A stretch of DNA of 64,000 bases from Stentor coeruleus. Taxonomy: Eukaryota > Ciliophora > Heterotrichea > Heterotrichida > Stentoridae. Under the pieces are notes generated by a model. That model ran no database searches and was not told where the DNA came from. It saw only the letters and a list, made by a program, of their open reading frames with translations. The first letter of the stretch is position 1. Every line of letters begins with the position of its first letter. A program made the position numbers and the translations under genes. Where the stretch lies: positions 62,001 through 126,000 of the forward strand of contig MPUH01000044.1 of the NCBI GenBank assembly GCA_001970955.1, written 5' to 3'. This document shows positions 9,955 to 19,749 of this stretch, in pieces.

Positions 9955-10501
9955 GTTTAAAGGAAATTTTAGTTTATTGAATAAACTTATATTAAATTAA
10001 TATGACTTGATATGGGGAAATGCTTTAAGAAATTAGGTAAACGAGTTTGATTTAGATTTAAAGGGGTTTATTAAATAATAAATCAGGTTAAAACTTGAAT
10101 AATCTCAAAAAATTTGGCCTTAAATTAGTTTTGTTATAAAATGTTAGAATTAGTAAAAGAAAATTAGGTCAAATTGGAAGTTTATTAAATATTTTGTTAG
10201 TAAATAACTTTAAGGGTTTTAATATAAAAGAAAGTGTTTTAAGAGTTATAATATTAATATAAGCCAGTATATTTAAATCATGATTTTACTTGAATGTTTA
10301 TAAATTATATTTTTTTTACCTCTAAAAAATTTAGTATAAGATTTATAAGTAATTAATTTGTAAGAAATTTAGAGTATAGACATAAGCGGTTTTTGTCTAA
10401 ATTATATAAAAGCCTAGTTATATTATTTGAATATTAAAATATTATTTTTCCGGAACAAAGTATTTATATATAACTATAAATCTCTTTAATAATACTAATA
10501 A
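9955..10501. other. Intergenic
   Basis: G/T-rich to about 10300 (3' flank), then very A/T-rich up to the ATG at 10502. The 5' C-rich stretch is weak here compared with other genes. No repeat or RNA gene is seen. Confidence 0.45.
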
Positions 10502-11326
10502 ATGGAGGGTTTGTACTTTTCAATGATATTCTCAGCAGCAAGTCTTGTAAGCTCATCATTTATTCTCATTCTATATTTATTGTATGAAAAGATTCGGAAT
10601 TTTGATGCAGCCAAATATGCTTTTGTTCTTCAAATTATAGATTTTTTTCTATCTTTAATTTCTTTGATTCCTTTCCCAGAATTCAATGATAATATCTACT
10701 GCAAAACTCAAGGATTTTTAGAGTTCTTCTTAGGTGAAGTTTTATTTCTCTGGACAGCAACCATAAGCACAGCTTTATATTATGAAATCTATTTAGAAAA
10801 AGGGAGGAATAATTTTCCTTTTACCAGATCTTTAGTTTTAATATTAATCCTTTGCATGATCCTACCAATTTTTGCCCTGTTTTTTAGCCTTTATGAAGTT
10901 GAAGGATCCTGGTGCTTTATTAAACCAACATTAGAATTAGGATTTGCAGTGATGTTTGGCTCATTTTATATACCATTCTGGATTTTAAACATCTGGAATA
11001 TCTATGCTTATATAAAAATTACTCAAAAACTAAAAATTGAAATAGGTACCACTCATGATGGTCTTGCACTTATTCGGACTTTGAAATTTTGCCCTTGGGT
11101 TTTAATTATAGCTTTTGCACCTCTTTTTGCTATAAGATTATATGAAAGTATTAATGGATCTCTTAGTTCTAATAATGTATTGCTTATAGTAGCTTCTTGT
11201 ATAACAAGAACTCATGGACTTTTGAATTCAGTTATTTATGGGGTAAACCCAGAACTAAAAAAAATTATCTTTAGAAAAAAGACTAGTGAGAGTTTATTTC
11301 TTAATAATATAAGTACTCGTAGATAA
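10502..11326 (+). CDS. cAMP-receptor-like 7TM protein (copy 1)
   Basis: A 274-aa polytopic membrane protein with seven hydrophobic segments and the layout of Dictyostelium cAMP-receptor-like (Dicty_CAR/Crl) GPCRs: a short N-terminus, Cys in CKTQGFLEFFLGE before TM3 and in SWCFIKP in loop 2, a TM5-adjacent WNIYAYIKI, a basic loop, KFCPWVLIIAFAP in TM6 and GLLNSVIYGVNPELKK in TM7. It probably senses an extracellular ligand and couples to heterotrimeric G proteins; the ligand cannot be inferred. It is followed 266 nt later by a paralogue in the same direction, so this is a tandem duplication. The start is ATG, the stop TAA, and there is no intron. Confidence 0.8.
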   Translation: MEGLYFSMIFSAASLVSSSFILILYLLYEKIRNFDAAKYAFVLQIIDFFLSLISLIPFPEFNDNIYCKTQGFLEFFLGEVLFLWTATISTALYYEIYLEKGRNNFPFTRSLVLILILCMILPIFALFFSLYEVEGSWCFIKPTLELGFAVMFGSFYIPFWILNIWNIYAYIKITQKLKIEIGTTHDGLALIRTLKFCPWVLIIAFAPLFAIRLYESINGSLSSNNVLLIVASCITRTHGLLNSVIYGVNPELKKIIFRKKTSESLFLNNISTRR

Positions 11327-11592
11327 AAGTTGGAATAAATAAAATTTAGAGATTTTAAAGTTATGATTAGGATTTTTACTTATAAATCATAATTTCCTAC
11401 TACATTATCAACAATACCTAATCAAACTTATCTTCTTTTATAATAACCAAATTAAACATCAAATCAACCTAATAATTTTTTTCAATACTAAATTTTCAAG
11501 TCATAAAAAACCTAAAAAGCCCAGTTATAATATCAATAGACTTATAAAGTTCAATATTTTATAAATACAAATTTCTTTATTCCTATTATAAA

Positions 11593-12426
11593 ATGGAAGC
11601 ATACTTAGGAGGATTAATAGGAAGTATATTTAGTGGTGTAAGCACTTCATTTATTTTAGTTTGCTGTATCAAATATAAACACATAAGAGATTCAGATATA
11701 ACCAAATATATAATGTTACTCTTAGCTTGTGATTTAGGAATCAGTATTGCTTGTTTCTATCCAGCTTATTTCTACCACAATTTTATACTTTGTCAAATTC
11801 AAGGCTTTTTAATACAGTTTTTCAGTGTAGCTGAATCTCTTTCTTTCGCTTGTATAACAATAGTGATTTTCCAAATTGTCATACTTAAAAAAGAAAGATA
11901 TTTAGGGCAATTATCCTTAAAAGCCACAATAATAATTGTCATTTTAGGAGCTGCAATCTTTTCTGTGATACCTTTTTTCATAGATGGGTATAGCTTTGCA
12001 GGGGCTAATTGTTGGATAAATCTTGATAAAAAGTCAAAGATAGAAAATTTATTATGTCAAATTGCCTTGAATTATGGAATTTTGTGGGTTGTTATAATTT
12101 GGAATTTTATTGCTTATAGGAAAATATTGAAAGAGTTTACTAAGAATGTTGGAAGTTCTCAATATCGGGTAAGTCTTGTTGGAAGGATGAAACTTTATCC
12201 ATGGACTTTGGTTATTTGTTATACACCTTTATCTATATTTTTATGTTTAAAAGGTGCTGATATAGATATAAGTAATTTTGCATTTGCAATATGCTTGTTT
12301 TTTGTAAGATGTTTTGGGCTAGCAAATTCTTTGATATATGGCTTTACAGAAAATCTTAAGAAAAAAATACTTTTAGGTTTCAGAAATGAAGATTATAGAT
12401 TATTTAGTTTTAGATTAGAAAATTAA
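11593..12426 (+). CDS. cAMP-receptor-like 7TM protein (copy 2)
   Basis: A 277-aa paralogue of the gene at 10502-11326, with the same landmarks: CQIQGFLIQFF, ANCWINL, WNFIAYRKI, KLYPWTLVICYTP and GLANSLIYGFTENLKK. The two copies share motif order and spacing but differ at most loop positions, so the duplication is not recent. It is likely a GPCR of the Dictyostelium cAMP-receptor-like class. The KLYPW...CYTP TM6 motif is closer to the textbook family pattern than in copy 1. The start is the ATG at 11593; the stop is TAA. Confidence 0.82.
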   Translation: MEAYLGGLIGSIFSGVSTSFILVCCIKYKHIRDSDITKYIMLLLACDLGISIACFYPAYFYHNFILCQIQGFLIQFFSVAESLSFACITIVIFQIVILKKERYLGQLSLKATIIIVILGAAIFSVIPFFIDGYSFAGANCWINLDKKSKIENLLCQIALNYGILWVVIIWNFIAYRKILKEFTKNVGSSQYRVSLVGRMKLYPWTLVICYTPLSIFLCLKGADIDISNFAFAICLFFVRCFGLANSLIYGFTENLKKKILLGFRNEDYRLFSFRLEN

Positions 12427-12918
12427 TAATGCTTATATTTATAAGATAATCAAATTGATAAGAAGCTTATATATTTTTTAATGGAATTTCAATGGCTTTT
12501 TGACAATTTTTAATAAAAAATTATAATTTAATAGCCAAAAAGTTAATACTAACCTTTAAATTTTGTGAGATTTGTATTAGTATTAGTTAGGAATAATCTT
12601 GTGAGATAATATATAAAATACATAGTCTATAATAGCAAACTTGAAATCATTATTTAAATTATTTTCAAGCTAAAGCTAACTATTCATATAATATTCACAA
12701 ACCTTTTATATTCATACAATAAACTCATCTTCTCACTATAATTATTTAACACAATAGCCAAACTTAATAAAAAAAACCTAATATTTTACAAGTTGACTTA
12801 CAAATTTTTTTTTCTTTTTATAACCTCTAAAAGTTTATAACACATTAAATCTCGATATAAAAACTCTTTATAGTCAGCCTTAACCATAAAAAATATTTTC
12901 CTAAATCATCTATTATAA
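12427..12918. other. Intergenic
   Basis: Mixed A/T-rich sequence to about 12640, then C/A-rich and G-poor up to 12918, as expected for the 5' flank of the dehydrogenase gene. A T-tract occurs near 12810. No other feature is seen. Confidence 0.45.
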
Positions 12919-13800
12919 ATGCCTTTCTGGGTGCATATAGCTATCTTTATCTTCTTGATCTGCAAACTTAAAACCCTAATCAACAAACCAAACTTTAAAA
13001 ACAAAGTAGTCTTGGTCACAGGGGGTTCTTCAGGTATAGGTGAATCTTTAGCCCTTGAATTTGTAAAACTTGGTGCTAAAGTTATCATATCAGGAAGAAA
13101 TCTTAAAGAGCTCAACAGAGTTAAAAATAGTGCTGGTAGCCTTCAATCACAGATTGAGATTTTAGAATTAGATTTATCATTTGCAGATGATGCTTACAAA
13201 AAAGCTTGTAATTTCATAGCAGATAGGAAAATTGATATCTTGGTAAATAATGCAGGTATTGGTCAAAGGTGTGGATTTTTAGAAAATCTTGATAATTTGA
13301 ATATTGAGCGTTCACTGATGGAAGTTAACTACTTTAGTCCTGTAGCTTTAACTAAAGCTGTGTATAAATCAATGAACCCAGGTGGCCAAATTGTTATTAT
13401 TAGTAGCATGGGTGGGGTTATTGGAAGTCCATATAGAACAGCTTATTCTGGAAGCAAATTCGCAGTGGCTAAATTCTTTGAAACTTTATCAGCAGAAGGA
13501 AGTCAATGCGATATCAGTATAATTTATCCATCATATGTCAAGTCAAATTTTTCTAAAAATGCTCTTGATTCAAAAGGAGAGTCATTTGGCAAAGATGTAG
13601 AAAATACAAAGAATGGTATGGCAGCTGATGTTTTTGCACGTAAAGCTGTTGAAGGGATTTATAAAAGAGAGACTTATATTTTTGTTTGTGAATTTAAACA
13701 AAAAGTTATATACTTCCTGAAGTATTGGATTCCTAGTTTATCAGATTGGATATTATACAAGTATGGACTTAAAGTTAAAAGAGAAATGGAGTCTGCTTAA
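12919..13800 (+). CDS. Membrane-anchored short-chain dehydrogenase/reductase
   Basis: A 293-aa classical SDR resembling the DHRS7/11-beta-HSD group. A hydrophobic N-terminal anchor (residues about 1-15) is followed by the Rossmann signature TGGSSGIG at 34-41, NNAG at 110-113, catalytic Ser at 162/163, and the Y176-x3-K180 pair (YSGSK). All core catalytic residues are present. It should use NAD(H) or NADP(H) to interconvert alcohols and carbonyls, probably on a lipid at the ER membrane; the substrate cannot be read from the sequence. The C-terminal 40 residues contain another hydrophobic stretch. The start is the ATG at 12919 and the stop is TAA. Confidence 0.9.
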   Translation: MPFWVHIAIFIFLICKLKTLINKPNFKNKVVLVTGGSSGIGESLALEFVKLGAKVIISGRNLKELNRVKNSAGSLQSQIEILELDLSFADDAYKKACNFIADRKIDILVNNAGIGQRCGFLENLDNLNIERSLMEVNYFSPVALTKAVYKSMNPGGQIVIISSMGGVIGSPYRTAYSGSKFAVAKFFETLSAEGSQCDISIIYPSYVKSNFSKNALDSKGESFGKDVENTKNGMAADVFARKAVEGIYKRETYIFVCEFKQKVIYFLKYWIPSLSDWILYKYGLKVKREMESA

Positions 13801-14658
13801 TTAGTTTTATAGATTTGATTTAGTATTTTTTAATATTATTATAAGATAATATTACTGTGGATTATATGAATAGTTTATATATAAAAAATTGTTATTGTTA
13901 TTTGTTTGTATGTTTTAATTAGTGTTTTCTATATGCTTTTAAGACTGGGATTTTATTTTAAAATAAGAATTCTGGTAATTTATATAGTTATGATAAAACA
14001 AACAGCCTGGGTGCTAGTTTTTTTTTTAATTACGAAAAATAAGCTTTATTGTATCATTATAATATATTAAAGTGCTAGTCTATTTCTTGGTTATTCAAGG
14101 CTGATAATATTATGCTAAGAGCCAAATGATATTTTAAATAAAATCAAAAACTATATATTATAACAAATATCCTCATAAAAATTCAATAATACAAATTCTT
14201 TTGCTACAGCTTGATATTAAACACAATAAATCAGCCCAAACATCATCAATTAACCAATTTCAAATCTTTAAACTAACTTAAATCATCATAACCTAACCCT
14301 AAAATCTTAATAAATAAAGAAGCTCTAAACCTCCTCCAAACCAAAAATAATTATAGTTTTTTTTCCACAGCATCCAATACCAAACTGTCTAATATCATCA
14401 ATCTCAACTTAAATAATCACATATTTCAATATAAAACCCAAAATGTTTAATACCATTACATGAAACTTTATTATTAATCCATTTATCTAATTTTACTGAA
14501 CACTAAACTTCATACACAATAACCTTATCCTATTATACCCTTAAAGTCCTTATCTTATTATACCCTTACTAATATTTTTTAACTATACAACTTCAATTAA
14601 TAATATCTTTGCCATAATTCAACCAAAATTAAATTTTCTTAATATATTTCATAAATAA
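13801..14658. other. Intergenic, with a short 25-bp tandem duplication
   Basis: G/T-rich to about 14130 (3' flank), then strongly C/A-rich from 14150 to 14650 (5' flank). Two adjacent 25-bp copies start at 14523 and 14548 (both begin CCTTATC, then TATTATACCCTTA). No coding signal is seen. Confidence 0.55.
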
Positions 14659-15444
14659 ATGCTACCAATCGTTAGTGTTCAAAGAAAACGCTCAAGCAGC
14701 AAGTTTAGTGGGGACTTTAATATCTCCCCAGGTACAGATAAGATACTTAGGAGTGAAAAAAACAAATCTTTAACTGCTTTAAAGAGAAGTTCACCATTAT
14801 GCCCAAAGCATTATTTGAAAGAAATTAATTCAAGTGTAGGAAAGCCTAAGGAGACAAAGAAATTATTGATGAATCAGGTTTTTGAACCCTTGCCTTCACT
14901 ACCACAGAAAGCAGAAGATTTTGAAGAAATACTAAATGACAGATTAGAAAAATATACACAAGGAAATAGTGAATATATATCAGAAATTGATGTTATTGAT
15001 AGTGTTTTTTATGATGTTATAAGCCATTTGAAAAACTATGAAAATATTTTTAGGATACTCAGACAAAAGCTGGATGCGTGTATTTTTGAACAAGCTAAAG
15101 AAGAGTTTGGGAAAAAAGTTGACAAGCTAAAAAAAGAAAAGGATGTGCTTATATTAAAAATAAACTCCTTGTCGGATATAAATAGCAAATTACAAGAAGA
15201 GAATAAGAAGTTGTTAGAAAGTAGAGAGAATTTCAAAAGACTTTTTAGCGATAATCCTGATTTACTTATAAAATATCAGAATATTGTCGACCAAATGCTT
15301 CAACAATGCAAGGTTATCACTGAACAAAAAAAAGAACTAAAGAAGCTACGTAAATATCAAGAACTGTATAAAGAACTAGCTAAAGAATTTGAACAAAAGT
15401 TATTAATAGTAGAACGTTTGGATATATTAGATAACCAATATTAA
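14659..15444 (+). CDS. Coiled-coil protein, 261 aa
   Basis: Family not recognised. Residues 1-75 are basic, Ser/Pro-rich and look disordered (KRSSSKFSGDFN near the start). Residues about 115-255 form a long charged helix with heptad-like Leu/Ile spacing, so a coiled coil is nearly certain. A cytoskeletal or basal-body role is possible but is inferred only from composition. The start is ATG after a 500-nt C-rich flank; the stop is TAA. Confidence 0.7.
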   Translation: MLPIVSVQRKRSSSKFSGDFNISPGTDKILRSEKNKSLTALKRSSPLCPKHYLKEINSSVGKPKETKKLLMNQVFEPLPSLPQKAEDFEEILNDRLEKYTQGNSEYISEIDVIDSVFYDVISHLKNYENIFRILRQKLDACIFEQAKEEFGKKVDKLKKEKDVLILKINSLSDINSKLQEENKKLLESRENFKRLFSDNPDLLIKYQNIVDQMLQQCKVITEQKKELKKLRKYQELYKELAKEFEQKLLIVERLDILDNQY

Positions 15445-15719
15445 ATGATTTAACATAAATTTCAAATATTTTCATGCATTTATATATAAAAACCAAAAAA
15501 CACACCTTTTTAGGCTGATTCTTACTAAGAAAAAAACACAAATTTGCTTTACTCCTTAATATTTTCTATTATATTATATATCATTTCATGATCTTTAGTT
15601 ATATTTTCATATAAATCCTAGCAAAATAAAAATTATAATAAATATTAGCTTTTACAGTTAAGAAAACCTAAAAAATCTTTTATATTTTAAACTATACCTT
15701 TAAATTTAAATACCCTTCT

Positions 15720-16130
15720 CTACATTTCGCATATATGACCTATTTTTCTACATCTAAAGCATGTTACTAGGCTAATTTCTTTGTCTGAAAGTATTTTTTC
15801 AAACCTTTTTTCTATAGGACTAGGAAACCCCCTATAAAACTCAAGTAGTTTACCTATAAACTCTTCACATCTAGTGCAAATTTCAAATAAACTCTCATCA
15901 TTTTTAAGAGCTTTTGAGCATTTATAACAGCGATTTGATAGTTTTTTTATTGATGGAATACTGTATATGTTAGGAATCTCACATTGGAGCATGCTGAGTT
16001 TATCTTTATAAGCACTTGTTTGTTGTGGAAGAGGGGTCCATGAAATGAATTCATATCTTAGAAGCTGAATATAGGTTACCGCTTCGAAGTAAAGCTTGAT
16101 TCTTGGATCGGTCTCAGCGCAGGTAGCCAT
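15720..16130 (-). CDS. Small Cys-rich protein with putative zinc-binding CxxC pairs
   Basis: A 136-aa protein of unknown family. It has a CxxC...CxxC set (RCYKC at about 66 and ICTRC at about 84) that could hold one zinc ion. Near the end, CFRCRKIGHIC has the first part of a zinc-knuckle pattern (C-x2-C-x4-H) but only one residue before the last Cys instead of four. The protein stops two residues later. The gene ends 276 nt from the convergent plus-strand gene. Start ATG at 16130; stop TAG. No 15- or 16-nt intron extends the reading frame at the 3' end. Confidence 0.6.
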   Translation of the reverse strand: MATCAETDPRIKLYFEAVTYIQLLRYEFISWTPLPQQTSAYKDKLSMLQCEIPNIYSIPSIKKLSNRCYKCSKALKNDESLFEICTRCEEFIGKLLEFYRGFPSPIEKRFEKILSDKEISLVTCFRCRKIGHICEM

Positions 16131-16643
16131 TTCTTACTAAATTTTAGCGCTTTTCCCTCACAGTGTATATTTTTTCCCCCTATCCCGCCTTCAAATAAAC
16201 CGTTAAATATACTTTTATATAATCCTCTTATGTATTTATTTCTATATATCATTTATAAACAACATAAAAAAATATCATAAACATAAATCAGATATCATAT
16301 ACTTTTAAACCTAATACTAAAATCTTATACCTTTTTATAAGGTTTGCCAAATTTTCATATAAATAATCAATAGTTATCATTAAAAATGAACCAAATTTCT
16401 AATTGAAATATTATATTTTTACATTTTAATTCCCACTGTTACTACTCAGTTTCCCTATCATAAAACCTTTTCAACACAAAAAACCTAAATTTTGTATATA
16501 ATTTTAATATGTCTATAATAACCCATATTTCCAAAACTAAAAAAAAATATCTGATGCCCATTTAATTAATAAAATAATATCAACTTATAAATATATATTT
16601 ACACATCATTAAGTAAGCATCTTAATAATATAGCGTATATAGT
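16131..16643. other. Intergenic between two minus-strand genes
   Basis: Mostly C/A-rich on the plus strand, i.e. G-rich on the coding strand. This fits the 3' flank of the gene at 16644-17126. The expected 5' flank of the 15720-16130 gene is short or absent. No repeat or RNA gene is seen. Confidence 0.45.
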
Positions 16644-17126
16644 CTATATAATCATGCAAGTATGCTCTTCAGAATCATGATTTTCTCTTTTTCTACTAAT
16701 AACTTGTTCTAATTCCTTTATTTTACTAGCCAAATCAATGTTTTCTTTCTCAGTGTAAGAAATTTCAGCTTTGCATTGCTCTAGATTTTTTTGCAAATCC
16801 TGTATTAAGACCTTAAGTTTGAAAATTTTCGCTACAATTGTTTTTGAACTTGGATTCGGGATGTTTAATTCTTCATTTATTTCTAGAAACGAATCTTTTA
16901 TTTCGTTTATATGTTGGTTTATGTCATCATGTATTTCACAGATACTTGAAAGTTCGTCTGATTTACTTTGGAAGCTTTTTGCACACATTTTACTCCATTC
17001 TTTAACATGCTGCCTTACAAGTTCAAATTGTGGAGTACATTCTTGGGACTTTTCTTCAATTGTATCAAGCTGATCAGCAAAGTTTTCTAAGAATTCCATT
17101 TCGATGTCTAATCCGTAGTGCTGCAT
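16644..17126 (-). CDS. Coiled-coil protein with CaaX box (CMII)
   Basis: A 160-aa acidic, almost wholly helical protein. Heptad-like repeats run from about residue 15 to 145. The last four residues are CMII, a good CaaX prenylation box (two aliphatic residues after Cys; Ile last favours geranylgeranylation), so the protein is probably membrane-tethered. I do not recognise a family. The start is the ATG at 17126, followed by HYGLDIEMEF. Its 5' flank (17127-17560) is G/T-rich on the plus strand, consistent with its direction. Compare the CaaX-ended coiled-coil proteins at 8352-8918 and 60633-60848. Confidence 0.7.
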   Translation of the reverse strand: MQHYGLDIEMEFLENFADQLDTIEEKSQECTPQFELVRQHVKEWSKMCAKSFQSKSDELSSICEIHDDINQHINEIKDSFLEINEELNIPNPSSKTIVAKIFKLKVLIQDLQKNLEQCKAEISYTEKENIDLASKIKELEQVISRKRENHDSEEHTCMII

Positions 17127-18308
17127 TTTTATAAGTGCATTAAAAACCAGTTATTAAGTAGTTGTAATGGAAATATGGATTTAATGACTAGATTATGTTT
17201 AAATATAAAAGAAATTTGAGGGTGTTAATACTAGAAATTTATATATTTTCAGAAGTTTATAGCTTTGGTAAGGCTTTTTCATTAAGATTTATAAAGAAAT
17301 TATGATATTTTTGTAGGTTGTATAAGAAAAAAGCCATATGTTTAAATGCTTCAAGATAAAATATGAAATTTTATAAATGGAAGTTCTCATTACTTAAAAC
17401 AAGGCATCGAAATTTTGGTTTTACTATAAATTTTATAGGATTTATAGTTAGTTTATGTTTGTGTTTATAAATTTGGTAAGTCTTTGGATAATTGATAATG
17501 ATATGATGTAAAAATAATGTAAAATTAATATCCCTAGTTTATTAGAATAGATAGCATTTTATATTTAAAAGAAATAACCCAAATATTAAAACAAATAAAA
17601 ATTCTAATAAGAAAACTATAACTCACGAAAATCTGAAGAAAATATAGACTTGAAGTTTGGTCAATTTCATATTTTTAAAAATATTATGTAATGGTTATAG
17701 CTGATAGAAATAATTATAACGAAGAATCTTTTAATCTTCCAATATTCCAGACTTTCACTTATATGAATATACATGAATTATATGCTAATAAGTGCAAAAT
17801 TCTATTATTTCTGTAGCTTTCAAAAAAAATGATATTTTTCTGTATTTATATTGTAAAAATATAGCAGGCATTAAATATTTGCTTATATACTTAACTTGGC
17901 TGCCCTGATCCTTTAAAATTAAAAGCAAAAACACTTACCCCAATAAATAAAAGCATTTTATAAATATCAATAACATCAAGTATACTGTCATAATTTCCAA
18001 GACAATAAAAAGGCAAAGCAAATTTGATTGATACGAACTACATTCTAAGTTTATTCCTCTAGTATAACAGATTTCAAAAACCAAATCTTATGTATAACTT
18101 ACCCTTGGAGGATGGAATTTCTAGGCCCTAAGTCGATAATTTGTGATTAGATTTCATATAAAGAGTCTTATAATTAGTTTGCTTATTTCTTTCATATTGT
18201 ATTTAATAATATGTGAATTTTGAATATAGGAGTAGGATTTTCGAAGGAGGGATAATGTAGGTTTTGAAGATTAGATGTGTTTGAGGATATATAGATTAAT
18301 TAGAGAAA
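17127..18308. other. Intergenic; possible missed minus-strand unit near 17.9-18.2 kb
   Basis: 17130-17560 is G/T-rich, the 5' flank of the minus gene. 17880-18110 is C-rich and 18110-18308 is G-rich on the plus strand, the opposite of what the plus gene at 18309 should have and instead what a short minus-strand unit would show. On the minus strand a roughly 50-codon open run ends at TAA near 17935 and is preceded by a 16-nt GT...AG candidate (GTAAGTTATACATAAG, 18079-18094). No start codon connects cleanly, so I do not call a gene. Confidence 0.3.
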
Positions 18309-19184
18309 ATGGATCCTGAAGTTCAAAAAGAAGAAATTAAAAGTAATGAGCCGTTTTGCTTAGGTGAACTGTTTAAAAATAACAAAGTTGTCTGTATAAT
18401 TCCTCTAAATTGGTGGAACAATTGGTGCAACTACGTAGGCTACTATTCATCTCCATCAAATATCCACCCAGGCAACATAGAAACACATAGAGAACTTCTT
18501 TCAGACAAGCAAAATCATGCTTATATAACAAAAATATCTTGGCAAAAACTCAAGCAATGGTATTCTGTATACGAAGATCTTGAAGTTTTTATAATCAATG
18601 GAAAGCCTGATTTGAATCCTCTTGAAGTGTCTGTATTACTCGAAAATAATCAAGAGCAAATATTCTTATTGTCTTTAGAATTGACTGTAAGAGAAATCAA
18701 AGCATATTTATGTGAAAAACTCAATAAAGACCCACAGTGGCATAAAATTAGTATTAAAAACTTTTCAGGGTACATCAGAAAACTTAAAGACCCAACAACT
18801 AAACTTGCTAATCTCGATATTTTAAATTGCAGCCTTTTGCTTTTGAAAAGTAATACATTGTGTGCTGATACTTCTGCACCACAAGAGGGAGTTTTTCATC
18901 TTTCATCTGTGGAAAATGGGCCGAATTATAGGAATGCTAATGATAATTGTGATATTGAAATGACTGATATGACGAGGGATACAGATAAACATATATATGC
19001 TGATACACCAGAATATGATCCTCAGGATTATGAATATAAAGATATTGATATAGATGTTGAAGGGCTGAGTGAGGTTAGGGACAGGGTTTTGTTAGCGTTG
19101 CAGGGAGATAAACTGAAACTTAGGATTCAAAAATTGAAAAAATTAAGGCAGATAATGAATAATATAAGCCAAAATTTTACTTAG
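18309..19184 (+). CDS. DUSP plus ubiquitin-like protein lacking a USP protease domain
   Basis: A 291-aa protein. Residues about 28-95 match the DUSP domain of ubiquitin-specific proteases: IPLNWWNNWCNYVGY, HPGNIETHRELL, and ISWQKLKQWY at its end. Residues about 105-180 form the ubiquitin-like domain that follows DUSP in USP4/11/15. The catalytic UCH domain is absent: the protein ends after an acidic linker and a short basic coiled coil (KLKLRIQKLKKLRQIM). No intron at the stop would extend it. It may be a regulatory or adaptor protein derived from a USP15-like protease. Its 5' flank is G-rich, an exception to the flank rule seen elsewhere in the window. Confidence 0.75.
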   Translation: MDPEVQKEEIKSNEPFCLGELFKNNKVVCIIPLNWWNNWCNYVGYYSSPSNIHPGNIETHRELLSDKQNHAYITKISWQKLKQWYSVYEDLEVFIINGKPDLNPLEVSVLLENNQEQIFLLSLELTVREIKAYLCEKLNKDPQWHKISIKNFSGYIRKLKDPTTKLANLDILNCSLLLLKSNTLCADTSAPQEGVFHLSSVENGPNYRNANDNCDIEMTDMTRDTDKHIYADTPEYDPQDYEYKDIDIDVEGLSEVRDRVLLALQGDKLKLRIQKLKKLRQIMNNISQNFT

Positions 19185-19331
19185 CTTAGTGTTTATGAAA
19201 TGATAAGCTGGGAAACTAGATTTTCCTTTTAGAAAAAGGATATAGTATTGTGGGTATTCATTATAATATTAATAATATAAGGCCAGCATGGTAATTTAGA
19301 TACTTTTGTAATAATTATAAGCAAAAATGTT

Positions 19332-19615
19332 TAAGTTACTTTTCTAAGCCAAATAATCATCTCAACAAAAATTCAATTCTCATAATCGATCCCTATCCTA
19401 TAAATTCAATCAATATCCTAATCTTTACACCCAAACCTNATCCAATAATCATCTCAACAAAAATTCAATTCTCATAATCGATCCCTATCCTATAAATTCA
19501 ATCAATANTAAGTTACTTTTCTAAGCCAAATAATCATCTCAACAAAAATTCAATTCTCATAATCGATCCCTATCCTATAAATTCAATCAATATCCTAATC
19601 TTTACACCCAAACCT
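19332..19615. repeat. Duplicated 107-bp block with N bases (possible assembly artefact)
   Basis: A 107-bp unit occurs at 19332-19438 and again at 19509-19615; both begin TAAGTTACTTTTCTAAGCC and end CACCCAAACCT. Between them, 19440-19507 repeats the middle of the unit. Single N bases sit exactly at the joins (19439 and 19508). Copies look identical and lie in the 5' flank of the p24 gene. Perfect copies bounded by Ns suggest a gap-filling or scaffolding artefact rather than a true tandem repeat. Confidence 0.85.
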
Positions 19616-19749
19616 CTTTCTCCACTTAATTAAAAAACTCTAATATCATCAAATCATAAATCCTCAAAAAAAAAAATCCAAAATCCCATCATTATCATAA
19701 AACCCAAACAAAAACACTTAAATCCTTTATAATAAATCTAATAATAAAT

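Noticed and set aside
18080-18145. U1 snRNA-like elements (ACTTACC near 18088 and an AATTTGTG Sm-like site near 18139)
   Set aside because: The two elements are only about 50 nt apart, far too close for U1, and no U1 stem-loops are visible.
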